Source: Bremerella sp. JC817 (lineage in GTDB: Bacteria > Planctomycetota > Planctomycetia > Pirellulales > Pirellulaceae). Taken from it: a DNA stretch of 64,000 nt. This document shows positions 7,698 through 19,227 of the stretch, one piece after another. Every line of letters begins with the position of its first letter. Positions within the stretch are counted from its first letter, which is position 1. The stretch covers positions 124,001-188,000 of the forward strand of contig NZ_JBFEFG010000281.1 in assembly GCF_040718835.1 (NCBI RefSeq), given 5' to 3'. The translations under genes and the position numbers were made by a program. Under the pieces are notes generated by a model that did no database searches, was not told the origin of the DNA, and saw only the letters and a program-made list of their open reading frames with translations.

Positions 7698-9479
7698 ATG
7701 TCATTGATTGTTCAAAAGTTCGGGGGAACCAGCGTCGCTGATTGCGAGAAGATTGTCGCCGCCGCGCGAAAAGCGATTCGCGCGCAGCGTGAAGGTCACC
7801 AGGTGGTGATGGTCGTCAGTGCGATGGGTAAAAATACCGACGTGCTGGTCGATCTCGCGCAGCAAGTGAGCGACAATCCCCCTGCCCGCGAAATGGACAT
7901 GTTGCTGTCGACTGGCGAACAGGTCAGCGTCGCGTTGATGGCGATGGCGATCGACGCCCTCGGCTCGAAAGCGGTCAGCTTGACCGGTGCCCAGATCGGT
8001 ATCCGCACCGACAGTACTCACACCAAAGCACGTATCCGTTCGATCGAAACGTCGCGCGTCAAAGAGTTGCTTGACGAAGGCAACATCGTGATCGCTGCCG
8101 GTTTCCAGGGTATCGACGAGAACTACAACATCACGACCCTCGGTCGCGGCGGTAGCGACACGACCGCCGTGGCTTTGGCCGCCGTGCTGGATGCCGACGC
8201 GTGTGAAATCTACACCGATGTCGACGGCGTCTATACGACCGATCCACGCGTTCTGCCAGAAGCCCGTCGCGTTCCGCAAATCGCTTACGACGAAATGCTG
8301 GAACTGGCGAGCCTGGGTGCCGGCGTGATGCACAGCCGTTCGATCGAGTTCGCCAAGAAGTTCGGTGTGCCGATCCATGTGCGAAGCAGCTTCACCGATA
8401 TCCCTGGCACGTTGATCGTTCAGGACCCGGAATCGAAGACCCGCCCTGTCAGCGGCGCTGCGATCACCAAGAACGAGGCCCGAATCACGCTGGAAGGCAT
8501 TCCGGACGAACCAGGCGTCTCGCTGGAACTGTTCCGCCGAATTGCCGCGAAGGCGATTTCGGTCGACATGATCGTCCAGAACATCAGTTCGGACGGCAAG
8601 GCGAACATCTCCTTCACCGTTCCCAAGAACGAATTGAAGGTCACGCTCGACGCCGTTAAACAGGCCTCGGAACTGCTTCGCCCAGAAAACGTCACCTACG
8701 ACGAACATGTCTCGAAGGTCTCGGTCGTCGGCCTCCAAATGGCGAACGTCCCTGGTGTCGCCGACAAGATGTTCCGCGTTCTGTCGAGCGAAGGCATCAA
8801 CATCCAGGCCATCTCGACCTCGGAAATCAAGATCTCGGTCCTGGTCGCCCAGTCCGATGCCCAGAAGGCTCTGCAGATCGTCCACAATGGCTTCGAGCTT
8901 GATGTGACGCCAGAAGATTCGCCACTGGAAGTGAGTGCCGTCCGCGTTCGCGACGTGACCGATCCAGCCGTTGTCGTGCAGCGTCTGCGTGAGATGGAAG
9001 ACCTGGCGATCGACGATATCCAACTCGATCGCAGCCAGGCCCTGCTGGCCGTTCGCCGTGTGCCCGATCGCCCTGGCATCGCCGCTCAGATCTTTGAATC
9101 GGTCGCGTCGAAGGGGATCAACATCGACGTGATCATCCAGAACGTCGGCCGCGATGGATGTGCCAACGTCAGCTTTACCTGCCCTGCCTCCGACTACGAA
9201 AAGGCTTACGCAGCCTTGGAGGAGGTCGTGAAAGAGCTAGGGGACGGCGAAGTTCAAGGCAACCGCGAAGCTGCCAAGCTATCGGTCAGCGGGATTGGCT
9301 TGCGAAGCCACACCGGTGTCGGCGTCCGCATGTTCAAGGCTTTGAGCAGTGCCGGCATCAACGTCGATCTGCTCAGTACTTCGGAAGTTCGTGTCAACGT
9401 GATCGTCGACGAGCACGAAGGCGAGCCAGGCCTGAAGGCATTAGAAGAAGCATTCAAAGATGTTTTGATCGATACCTAA
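7698..9479 (+). CDS. lysC: aspartokinase with four ACT domains
   Basis: Aspartokinase phosphorylates aspartate in the first step to lysine, threonine, methionine and isoleucine. The kinase domain (about 1-250) begins with KFGGTSV (7-13) and contains the GRGGSDTTAVALA segment. The protein has 593 residues, against about 400-450 for common forms, because the regulatory part is doubled. Four ACT domains can be read, starting near LEGIPDEPGVS, VVGLQMANVPGVA, AVRRVPDRPGIA and VSGIGLRSHTGVG. Domains 1 and 3 resemble each other (both contain MIVQN or VIIQN with a following DGxANxSFT), as do 2 and 4 (both end in STSE), so an ACT pair was duplicated. Similar four-ACT enzymes are known from cyanobacteria. 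The gene ends in a strong terminator. Confidence 0.95.
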   Translation: MSLIVQKFGGTSVADCEKIVAAARKAIRAQREGHQVVMVVSAMGKNTDVLVDLAQQVSDNPPAREMDMLLSTGEQVSVALMAMAIDALGSKAVSLTGAQIGIRTDSTHTKARIRSIETSRVKELLDEGNIVIAAGFQGIDENYNITTLGRGGSDTTAVALAAVLDADACEIYTDVDGVYTTDPRVLPEARRVPQIAYDEMLELASLGAGVMHSRSIEFAKKFGVPIHVRSSFTDIPGTLIVQDPESKTRPVSGAAITKNEARITLEGIPDEPGVSLELFRRIAAKAISVDMIVQNISSDGKANISFTVPKNELKVTLDAVKQASELLRPENVTYDEHVSKVSVVGLQMANVPGVADKMFRVLSSEGINIQAISTSEIKISVLVAQSDAQKALQIVHNGFELDVTPEDSPLEVSAVRVRDVTDPAVVVQRLREMEDLAIDDIQLDRSQALLAVRRVPDRPGIAAQIFESVASKGINIDVIIQNVGRDGCANVSFTCPASDYEKAYAALEEVVKELGDGEVQGNREAAKLSVSGIGLRSHTGVGVRMFKALSSAGINVDLLSTSEVRVNVIVDEHEGEPGLKALEEAFKDVLIDT

Positions 9480-9510
9480 TCGATCGGGCTATTCCTCGAA
9501 TCAACGAAGA

Positions 9511-9536
9511 AGGCCACCTGCGGGTGGCCTTTTTTT
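9511..9536 (+). terminator. intrinsic terminator after lysC
   Basis: A perfect 8-bp GC-rich stem, AGGCCACC (9511-9518) / GGTGGCCT (9523-9530), with a 4-nt loop runs straight into a T-tract. It lies between convergent genes. Confidence 0.9.
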
Positions 9537-9558
9537 GTGGAATGACTGACCGGAACGC

Positions 9559-9960
9559 TTAGACTTCCGACTCTTCCAGCACGTGTTCTTCCACGTAGAT
9601 CGGCAGGTGGGGCTGACTGGTGACCGCAACGGCAATCGCGTCCGAAGGCCGGGCATCGATCGAGACCAGTTCGCCATCGACCTTCACGCGCAGATTGGCG
9701 TAATAGGTCCCTTCCTTCAGATCGGTGACCACCACGCTGTCGAGTTCGCCTCCCAGGCGTTCCACGATACTGACGATCAAATCATGCGTCAGCGGTCGAG
9801 GCGGGATGAAGTCCTTCACGCGACGATGAATGCTCGTCGCCTCGAAGATGCCAATCATGATCGGAAATTGGCGATCTCCGTCGACTTCTTTCAGATAGAT
9901 AACCTGCTGGTCGTTTATCTCGCTGATGATGATCCGCGAGAGCTCCATTTGGATTGGCAT
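9559..9960 (-). CDS. bifunctional nuclease (BFN/DUF151) family protein
   Basis: This 133-residue protein matches the small BFN/DUF151 family, whose characterised plant and mycobacterial members are reported to have nuclease activity or to act in oxidative-stress responses. Family features are the N-terminal MELSRIIISEINDQQVIYLKE, the segment FPIMIGIFEATSIHR and the C-terminal SIDARPSDAIAVA. The frame can start further upstream at 9996, but MPIQMELSR at 9960 gives the usual family length. A perfect -10 hexamer lies about 45 nt upstream. The precise cellular role is not inferable. Confidence 0.85.
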   Translation of the reverse strand: MPIQMELSRIIISEINDQQVIYLKEVDGDRQFPIMIGIFEATSIHRRVKDFIPPRPLTHDLIVSIVERLGGELDSVVVTDLKEGTYYANLRVKVDGELVSIDARPSDAIAVAVTSQPHLPIYVEEHVLEESEV

Positions 9961-10004
9961 GAGGGTGATCAGTCTTCCACAGTGATTCTCGTTCAACTGA
10001 CTCG

Positions 10005-10010
10005 ATTATA
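10005..10010 (-). promoter_or_regulatory. -10 element (TATAAT) for the BFN gene
   Basis: On the minus strand a consensus TATAAT at 10005-10010 would start transcription near 9998, giving a 38-nt leader before 9960. The matching -35 region is weak. Confidence 0.4.
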
Positions 10011-10109
10011 TCCCTGGGAAAAGCCGTGGGAACAGTCCTTCGGCATGGAACTGTCCACTGCGAGACAAGGGCGAATCGGTCGCTGCTTGTCGAAATCGCA
10101 AGAAGCGGC

Positions 10110-13265
<3,156 letters not shown>

Positions 13266-13363
13266 CAGTATGACTCGCTATGATTTGTAAAAGATGTTCA
13301 GGTCTACAATCCAGTATCCAGCAAGCGGAGTCCTTGCCCAGTACCTTACCCGCTTTTTGACTT

Positions 13364-14986
13364 CTAATTCGCGGCCGCGACCTCGTCAGGCATCCCCTGC
13401 TTGCTGGCAGCTTCGTCCTTGTGAAGTTTGTATTCAACGGCATCGACCAGTGCATTCCAACTGGCCTGAATGACGTTTTCGCTGACGCCAATGGTACCCC
13501 AGACGTCACTTTCGTCGCTGCACTCGATCTGCACGCGGGTTCGAGCGGCGGTACCCGCTTCGCTGTTTACCACGCGAACCTTATAGTCGACCAGTTTCAT
13601 CCGCTTCAGGTTCGGGAATACCCCGTCCAGTGCCTTGCGGAGAGCCGCACTAAGGGCATCGATCGGGCCGTCCCCTTCGCCGACTTCGTGTCGCAATTGA
13701 TCGCCGACCTGCAGCTTGATCGTTGCTTCTGTGGTCAATTCCATATCTTGCTGGTGGACGAAGTCTTCGACCTCGACATGATACTTCATGGTCTTGAAGT
13801 GCGGGGTGAAGGTTCCCAGCGTCTTGCGGACCAGCAGTTCAAAGGAGGCCTCGGCGGCCTCGAACTGGAAGCCTTTATTCTCGAGATCGACCACGCGGGC
13901 CAGGATTTCGTCCATCACCTTGCGGTCTTGCTCGATGTTCATCTTGGTGGTCAAAGCCATGATGTTCGATCGGCCTGACAGCTCGCTCACCAGTACGCGG
14001 CGTTCGTTGCCGACCAGCTCTGGCGAGATGTGTTCGTAACTGGACGACGCACGGTTGACGGCGTGGACATGCATCCCACCTTTGTGGGCGAAGGCACTCT
14101 GGCCGACGAAGGCCTGATTGTTTCGGCGATTGACATTGGCCGTGTCGTAGACGAATCGCGAGAGCTCGGTCAGGTGTTCGAGGCCGTCTCCACCGAGCAC
14201 CTCGTAACCTTTCTTTTTCAGGGCCAGGTTCGCCACGCACGAGATCAGGTCAGCATTGCCGCAACGTTCGCCAAAGCCGTTGATCGTGCCCTGAATCTGC
14301 TGGGCACCTGCATCCACGGCCGACAGCGCATTGGCCACTGCCAGGTCGCCATCGTTATGGGTATGAATGCCGACAGGGACACCAAATGGCTCAAGAGCTT
14401 CGATCGCGGCTCGGGTCAGCATGGCGATCTCTTCCGGCAAGCTGCCGCCGTTGGTATCGCACAGCACCACCATGCGGGCACCAGCTTTGGCCGCGGTTTG
14501 GATCGTTTGAGCAGCGTAATCGGGGTTGGCTTTCCAGCCATCAAAGAAATGCTCGGCGTCGTAGATTGCTTCGCGGCCCTTTTCGACCATGATGCCGATC
14601 GAGTCCGCGATCATCGATAGGTTCTCTTCCAGGCTAACCCTCAGCACATCGGTCACGTGAAAATCGTGGGTCTTCCCAACGATCGTGACGACGGGGGCCC
14701 CAGAGTCGAGCAGCGCGTTCATGCCGGGATCTTCGGCCGCGGTCATCCCTTTGCGGCGCGTCATTCCGAAGGCGCAGACCTTGATATTCTTCAGGTCCAT
14801 CTCTTGAACGCGGCGGAAGTACTCCGAATCTTTCTCGTTGGATGCAGGGTAGCCACCTTCGATGTAATCGACCCCAATTTCATCCAGACGTTCGGTGATT
14901 GCGAGCTTGTCCTGCAACGAGAAGCTGACGCCTTCTCCCTGGGCACCGTCACGCAAGGTCGTGTCGTAAATCTCGATCTTCTTCAT
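13364..14986 (-). CDS. cimA: (R)-citramalate synthase
   Basis: CimA condenses pyruvate and acetyl-CoA to citramalate, the committing step of a threonine-independent route to 2-oxobutyrate and isoleucine. The 540-residue protein starts with the DRE-TIM metallolyase motif EIYDTTLRDGAQGEGVSFS, which is typical of citramalate synthase rather than isopropylmalate or homocitrate synthase. Metal ligands are in IHTHNDGDLAVAN. The segment AFAHKGGMHVHAV and a C-terminal LeuA-type allosteric domain (about 400-520) follow, the latter usually sensing isoleucine. ATG 14986 is chosen because the frame upstream runs through the terminator region. The 225-nt leader carries an Ile-rich leader peptide and an attenuator. 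valS follows on the same strand. Confidence 0.93.
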   Translation of the reverse strand: MKKIEIYDTTLRDGAQGEGVSFSLQDKLAITERLDEIGVDYIEGGYPASNEKDSEYFRRVQEMDLKNIKVCAFGMTRRKGMTAAEDPGMNALLDSGAPVVTIVGKTHDFHVTDVLRVSLEENLSMIADSIGIMVEKGREAIYDAEHFFDGWKANPDYAAQTIQTAAKAGARMVVLCDTNGGSLPEEIAMLTRAAIEALEPFGVPVGIHTHNDGDLAVANALSAVDAGAQQIQGTINGFGERCGNADLISCVANLALKKKGYEVLGGDGLEHLTELSRFVYDTANVNRRNNQAFVGQSAFAHKGGMHVHAVNRASSSYEHISPELVGNERRVLVSELSGRSNIMALTTKMNIEQDRKVMDEILARVVDLENKGFQFEAAEASFELLVRKTLGTFTPHFKTMKYHVEVEDFVHQQDMELTTEATIKLQVGDQLRHEVGEGDGPIDALSAALRKALDGVFPNLKRMKLVDYKVRVVNSEAGTAARTRVQIECSDESDVWGTIGVSENVIQASWNALVDAVEYKLHKDEAASKQGMPDEVAAAN

Positions 14987-15047
14987 GGGGCGATCCGCAT
15001 ACTTTTCACGACCCGAGGGGGACTTAACCGGGTCAGGTCGGTTCAAC

Positions 15048-15082
15048 AAAAAAGCCCTGAAACCTTTGTGGCGTCAGGGCTT
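15048..15082 (-). terminator. leader terminator (attenuator) upstream of cimA
   Basis: Read on the minus strand, AAGCCCTGA (15082-15074) and TCAGGGCTT (15060-15052) form a perfect 9-bp stem around a 13-nt loop, ending in a run of six T (15053-15048). It lies about 60 nt before the cimA start and 170 nt after a predicted promoter, so it would end transcription before the gene unless it is disrupted. It could also act as a late ftsK terminator, but ftsK ends 234 nt away. Confidence 0.8.
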
Positions 15083-15117
15083 ACCTTTGAATCATTCGTG
15101 TTCGCAGTCCCTACGCC
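15070..15117 (-). promoter_or_regulatory. putative antiterminator of the cimA leader
   Basis: On the minus strand GGCGTAGGG (15117-15109) can pair with CCCTGACGCC (15079-15070), giving nine base pairs with one bulged G. The second segment shares CCCTGA with the 5' arm of the terminator stem, so the two folds exclude each other. The first segment covers the stop codon of the leader peptide, so a ribosome finishing that peptide would mask it. The pairing was found by eye and not by energy calculation. Confidence 0.65.
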
Positions 15118-15194
15118 GAAATGGTGGGTTCTCCCACAATAGTAATTACAGTGATCTGGATGATGGGCTGCAACATGGTAAACGCAAGGGGCAT
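15111..15194 (-). CDS. isoleucine-rich leader peptide of cimA (27 residues)
   Basis: ATG 15194 opens a 27-codon frame ending in TAG (15111-15113). It contains six Ile, two Val, two Leu and four Thr residues, with the core IIQITVITIV at residues 11-20. That composition resembles the known ilv/leu leader peptides of enterobacteria. It starts about 16 nt downstream of the predicted transcription start and ends on the 5' arm of the antiterminator. There is no clear Shine-Dalgarno sequence. A second ATG, at codon 7, would keep the Ile-rich part. A small GTGGG/CCCAC hairpin covers codons 20-24 and could act as a polymerase pause site. It is too short for ordinary gene callers. Confidence 0.7.
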   Translation of the reverse strand: MPLAFTMLQPIIQITVITIVGEPTISA

Positions 15195-15217
15195 TTTCTA
15201 GGTGTATTTAAGCCGTA

Positions 15218-15246
15218 AGTTTAGGTGTGGTAATAAGAACTGTCAA
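15218..15246 (-). promoter_or_regulatory. sigma-70 promoter of the cimA leader
   Basis: On the minus strand a perfect TTGACA (-35, 15246-15241) is followed after exactly 17 bp by TAAACT (-10, 15223-15218). Transcription would start near 15210, giving a leader of about 225 nt. It lies just downstream of ftsK, so cimA is probably expressed independently of ftsK. Confidence 0.65.
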
Positions 15247-15315
15247 GTTAGGAGACCTGTCAGGGGAAATTGTCGAAGAAGCCTGAAACAGGCGGCCTCC
15301 CCTGGCAGCTAGCGG

Positions 15316-18156
15316 CTAGGCACTCTCTTCGTAGTACTCTTCCTCGTCGTCTTCGTCGGACTCCTCGTACTCTTCTTCCTCGTATTCCCCTTCTTCCTCT
15401 TCGTACTCAGCCTCTTCCTCTTCTTCGTACTCGTATTCCTCGTCTTCCGCCTCGGCGTCTTCCTCGGTTTCGTACTCTTCTTCTTCGAGCTCGTCTTCGA
15501 CCTCTTCGTCGATTTCCTCTTCTTCCTCCTCATCTTCGACAACATGAGGTCGGATTTTGTTCGAGCGTTTCGCTTTCGGGGCTGGGGCCTCTTTGATCTC
15601 CAGTTCCGGTTCGGTCGAGGCGGCCTGGCCCGACTTCATAAGTTCCCAGTCTTCTGGGCTAATGATCACTTCCCGGGCTTGCGAACCGTTATACGGCCCT
15701 ACGATGCCATCTTCCGCCATGAAGTCGATCAGTCGGGCACCACGGCCATACCCTACGCCCAACGCTCGCTGCAGCAGCGACACACTGCCGCGCTGCTCAG
15801 CGACAATCACGTCGACGGCCGCTTCGTACAGTTCGTCTCGCTTCTTCATCTTGGCTGGATCGGCGGTGGCGCCATCTTCGACCTTCAGCTGGACGAGTTC
15901 CTTGACAAAGTCTTGCTCGCCAGTGCTGACGAACTCGACGACACGGTTGATCTCTTCGTCAGAGAGGTAGGTACCCTGACCACGCATCAGCGTACTGGTA
16001 CCTGGCCATAGGAAGAGCATGTCACCGTTACCCAGCAGCTTATCGGCCCCCATTTCGTCGAGAACGACGCGGCTGTCGGTTCGGCTGGCGACCTGGAACG
16101 AAATACGAGCTGGCAAGTTCGACTTAATCAGACCGGTAATAACGTCGACCGTTGGCTTCTGCGTGGCAAGGATCAGGTGGATACCGACCGCTCGCGACTT
16201 CTGGGCCAAACGAATGATGTGCTGTTCGACTTCCTTCCCGGCGGTCATCATCATGTCGGCGATTTCGTCCGCCACGATCACGATGTACGGCAGGTTGGTG
16301 ACGGCGTTGTTTCGTTCCCCTTCGTCTTCCAGTCCCAGCTTGTCCCAGATTGCTTCTTTGCCGAGAGCATTGAACGCACTCAAGTGACGCACGCCCACTT
16401 CGGCCAGCAACTGGTAACGCTCTTCCATCTTGTCGACCGCCCAAGCCAGGATCGCTTCGGCCTTCTTCATGTCGGTCACGACCGGATGCATCAAATGCGG
16501 CAGCGTGCGGTAGCAGCTCAATTCGACCATCTTCGGGTCGATCATCAGCATGCGGACTTCGTCGGGACGACGCGTCATTAAGATCGACGTGATCAGCGCG
16601 TTCAAACAGACCGACTTACCGGTACCCGTTCGACCGGCGATCAAAAGGTGAGGCATGGCCGCCAGGTCGACCGCCAGCGAATTCCCCGAAACGTCTTTCC
16701 CCAGGAAGATCGGCACCTTCATCTTGTTGATGCGGCCGCTCGCTTCTTCCATCACTTCGCGCAGGCGAACCATCTGGCGTTCGTCGTTGGGGACTTCGAT
16801 ACCGACGGTGTTCTTGCCAGGGATCGGAGCGACAATACGCACACTTGGCACGCGGAGGGCAATCGCCAGATCGTCGGCCAGACCGGTGATCTTCGACAAA
16901 CGAAGGCCTGCTTCCAGTTCGACTTCGTACTGAGCGATAACCGGGCCGGTTTCGATTTCGACCACCTTCACATTGAACCCGAAGTTCAAGAAGGTCTTTT
17001 CGAGGGTCTTTGCCTTCTTGCGGACTTCGCGTTCCTGTTCGTCGAACGAGAAGTCGTCGCTCTCGATCAGCAGTTCGATCGGAGGCAGTTCGTAGTTCTT
17101 CGGGTTTTCCAGACCATTGGCAGCACTGTCGAGCTCGCTCATGACATGCTTGCGAGCGTCGTCCTGCGGCTTCTTGCTGTTGCGGTTCTTTACCGCCAAC
17201 GGCGCAGGCTCTGGCTTGTCGACACGGGTAATCGGAACTTCGTCTTCGACTTCTTCCTCTTCCAGTTCTTCTTCGACTTCTTCGTCGATTTCCTCTTCTT
17301 CTTCGAGCTCTTCTTCCTCTTCGACTTCCTCGTCACCGCTGGCGGCTTCTTCCTCGAAGACCTCTTCGCCATCTTCGAACGGAATCTCTTCGTCGACGTC
17401 GGTCTTGATCTGGCGTCCGCCGATCTTGATGCGTACGCCCTTTTCGTCGTACTCATCCTCGGTGGCGACTTCTCCGTCTTCACCATCCAAGCCAAACTCG
17501 GCCCGGAGCTTCGCACGGCGTTCTTCGGCCAGGCGTTCGCGGCGAGTCTTCCAGGCAGCGGCACCGGCTTGGGTCTTTTCTTTCGCCTTCACAAGGCCCC
17601 AGACAGTCAGGCGAACCAGTTCGTATTCGGTGCAAAGCAGCAACCCACAAGCGGTCGCGGCCAGACATAAGATGATCGAGCCGGTCGTGGCGAAGTGTTC
17701 ACTGAGGAACTGTTGCCCCACCAGGCCCAATCGTCCGCCAGAACTGCTGATCGGTCCTGGCGATGCCCCCGGAGCGACGATCGTGACCAGCGTCGTAATA
17801 CCGGTCAGGGTCACCAGCCAGCCGATCAATCGGGCGGCAGGCGAGGTAATTTCTTTCCGCATCAACAGGAAGAAATCGAGAGTCCCCAGGCTGAATACGG
17901 CAAAGTAGGCTCCGATACCAAGGCTCACCAACAGAAAGTCCGAGACCAGAGCTCCCATGCCACCGCACAGGTTATGGACCTGGTTCGGCTGGGGAAAGCT
18001 GACCTGATCGGGCTGATAGATATTACTGAATGGTGGCGGAAGCTCGCCAATGGCGTCATCGGCACGATACGACAACAGCGATAGCGCCAAGAAGATTGTC
18101 AGGGCAGACAATCCAATCGCGATCATATCTCGCTGGATGCTTCGCTCTTCGAACAT
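15316..18156 (-). CDS. ftsK: FtsK/SpoIIIE-type DNA translocase with polyacidic linker and tail
   Basis: FtsK pumps chromosomal DNA at the division site and helps dimer resolution. The 946-residue protein has about four N-terminal membrane helices (residues 10-180), a Glu/Asp-rich linker (about 220-310), the RecA-like motor with Walker A GRTGTGKS near 505 and Walker B IVIVADEIADM near 630, and the DNA-reading gamma winged helix (RALGVGYGRGARLIDFMAEDGIVG) near 785-815. The last 75 residues are unusual: 54 are Asp or Glu. The gamma domain normally ends FtsK. The linker and tail share a near-identical segment around EEIDEEVE. A TTG start at 18258 is possible, but ATG 18156 (MFEERSIQRD) places the first helix normally. 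Confidence 0.92.
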   Translation of the reverse strand: MFEERSIQRDMIAIGLSALTIFLALSLLSYRADDAIGELPPPFSNIYQPDQVSFPQPNQVHNLCGGMGALVSDFLLVSLGIGAYFAVFSLGTLDFFLLMRKEITSPAARLIGWLVTLTGITTLVTIVAPGASPGPISSSGGRLGLVGQQFLSEHFATTGSIILCLAATACGLLLCTEYELVRLTVWGLVKAKEKTQAGAAAWKTRRERLAEERRAKLRAEFGLDGEDGEVATEDEYDEKGVRIKIGGRQIKTDVDEEIPFEDGEEVFEEEAASGDEEVEEEEELEEEEEIDEEVEEELEEEEVEDEVPITRVDKPEPAPLAVKNRNSKKPQDDARKHVMSELDSAANGLENPKNYELPPIELLIESDDFSFDEQEREVRKKAKTLEKTFLNFGFNVKVVEIETGPVIAQYEVELEAGLRLSKITGLADDLAIALRVPSVRIVAPIPGKNTVGIEVPNDERQMVRLREVMEEASGRINKMKVPIFLGKDVSGNSLAVDLAAMPHLLIAGRTGTGKSVCLNALITSILMTRRPDEVRMLMIDPKMVELSCYRTLPHLMHPVVTDMKKAEAILAWAVDKMEERYQLLAEVGVRHLSAFNALGKEAIWDKLGLEDEGERNNAVTNLPYIVIVADEIADMMMTAGKEVEQHIIRLAQKSRAVGIHLILATQKPTVDVITGLIKSNLPARISFQVASRTDSRVVLDEMGADKLLGNGDMLFLWPGTSTLMRGQGTYLSDEEINRVVEFVSTGEQDFVKELVQLKVEDGATADPAKMKKRDELYEAAVDVIVAEQRGSVSLLQRALGVGYGRGARLIDFMAEDGIVGPYNGSQAREVIISPEDWELMKSGQAASTEPELEIKEAPAPKAKRSNKIRPHVVEDEEEEEEIDEEVEDELEEEEYETEEDAEAEDEEYEYEEEEEAEYEEEEGEYEEEEYEESDEDDEEEYYEESA

Positions 18157-18336
18157 TCGACGCTGCTGGGAAAACGGGGAGTATGAGCGAGGCTGCCCCC
18201 AGACGGGTGACTGGGACCTGACGCTCCACTTTCCTCCTTCGGCTCTGCTAGCGATCAAGCCGTAATGCGATTTCTTCGCACGGGCGCGATTCGCCAGTTC
18301 GCAGATCCGCCAACGCCGACAGATTCGACACGACCG

Positions 18337-19227
18337 TTACAGGTAGTCGTTGGCGAAGTTCTTCACCGATCGCCAACCCGATTCTTTCCCCGGCTGCAGC
18401 ACCGCGACCAGTTCGCCCTCGCTGGTCATTGCCGCGACTTCGTTCCCACCTGCTTGACCACTGGCGGAAGGCTTCACGTCGATCAGCTTCCCTTGGGCGA
18501 GCCGAACAATCTGCTCCGCATCGACCACCACCGATGGCAAGGCTTGAACAGCGCGGCAAGTCGATTGCAGCGACTGCTCGATCTTCTCGCGATCGAAGCT
18601 ATCGAGTGGATTGAGTGCTTCCTCAATGCGAAAGTCGCCAATCGCCGTGCGAACTAACTCGGACATGATAGCCTCGGTGCCAAGACTTCGCGCGAGGTCT
18701 CTTCCCAGCGAACGCACGTAGGTTCCGCTGCCACATTCAATCCGCATCGAGAGTCGTGGGTATTGATACTGCAGGATCTCCAGCTGATAGACCTCGATCT
18801 CGCGACTGGCAAGCTTCACTTCTTTTCCCTGGCGGGCCAGGTCGTAGGCGCGCTTGCCGTCGACTTTCAGCGCCGAGTAAGCCGGCGGCATCTGCGAGAT
18901 TGTTCCGAGAAACTGCGGCAACTGCGTTTCGATCTCAGCGAGTGTTGGCTGCGGCGGACTTTCCAACTCGATCACCGCGCCTTCGATGTCTTCCGTATCG
19001 CTGTGACGCCCCAGCAGAAAGACCGCTTCGTAGGTTTTCGGCAATCGCTGAATGTATTCAATCAGCTTCGTGCCATGCCCTACCGGGCAAACCAGGACGC
19101 CGGTCGCCAGCGGATCGAGTGTGCCGGCGTGCCCTGTCTTGGCGGGGCGAACCTGTCGCTGCACAATGTTCACAATATCGCGAGACGTTTTGCCAGCCGG
19201 TTTGTTGATATTCAGAATGCCGTGCAT
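18337..19227 (-). CDS. truB: tRNA pseudouridine(55) synthase
   Basis: TruB makes pseudouridine 55 in the T-loop of nearly all tRNAs and also acts as a tRNA-folding chaperone. The 296-residue length is normal. The N-terminal MHGILNINKPAGKTS and the catalytic segment HAGTLDPLATGVL, with the catalytic Asp at 38, are clear. The PPAYSALKVDGKRAYDLAR segment and the C-terminal RTAIGDF segment also fit the family. ftsK starts 180 nt further on the same strand. The catalase gene is divergent. Confidence 0.95.
   Translation of the reverse strand: MHGILNINKPAGKTSRDIVNIVQRQVRPAKTGHAGTLDPLATGVLVCPVGHGTKLIEYIQRLPKTYEAVFLLGRHSDTEDIEGAVIELESPPQPTLAEIETQLPQFLGTISQMPPAYSALKVDGKRAYDLARQGKEVKLASREIEVYQLEILQYQYPRLSMRIECGSGTYVRSLGRDLARSLGTEAIMSELVRTAIGDFRIEEALNPLDSFDREKIEQSLQSTCRAVQALPSVVVDAEQIVRLAQGKLIDVKPSASGQAGGNEVAAMTSEGELVAVLQPGKESGWRSVKNFANDYL

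Noticed and set aside
7701..9023. 440-residue minus-strand open frame
   Set aside because: It is antisense to lysC, with the same complement-type composition.
13266..13363. T-box or valine leader before valS
   Set aside because: The gap is only 98 nt and shows no T-box sequence, Val-rich frame or terminator.
16648..17670. 340-residue plus-strand open frame with Phe-rich runs
   Set aside because: It is antisense to ftsK; the Phe/Leu runs are complements of the GAA/GAG acidic codons.
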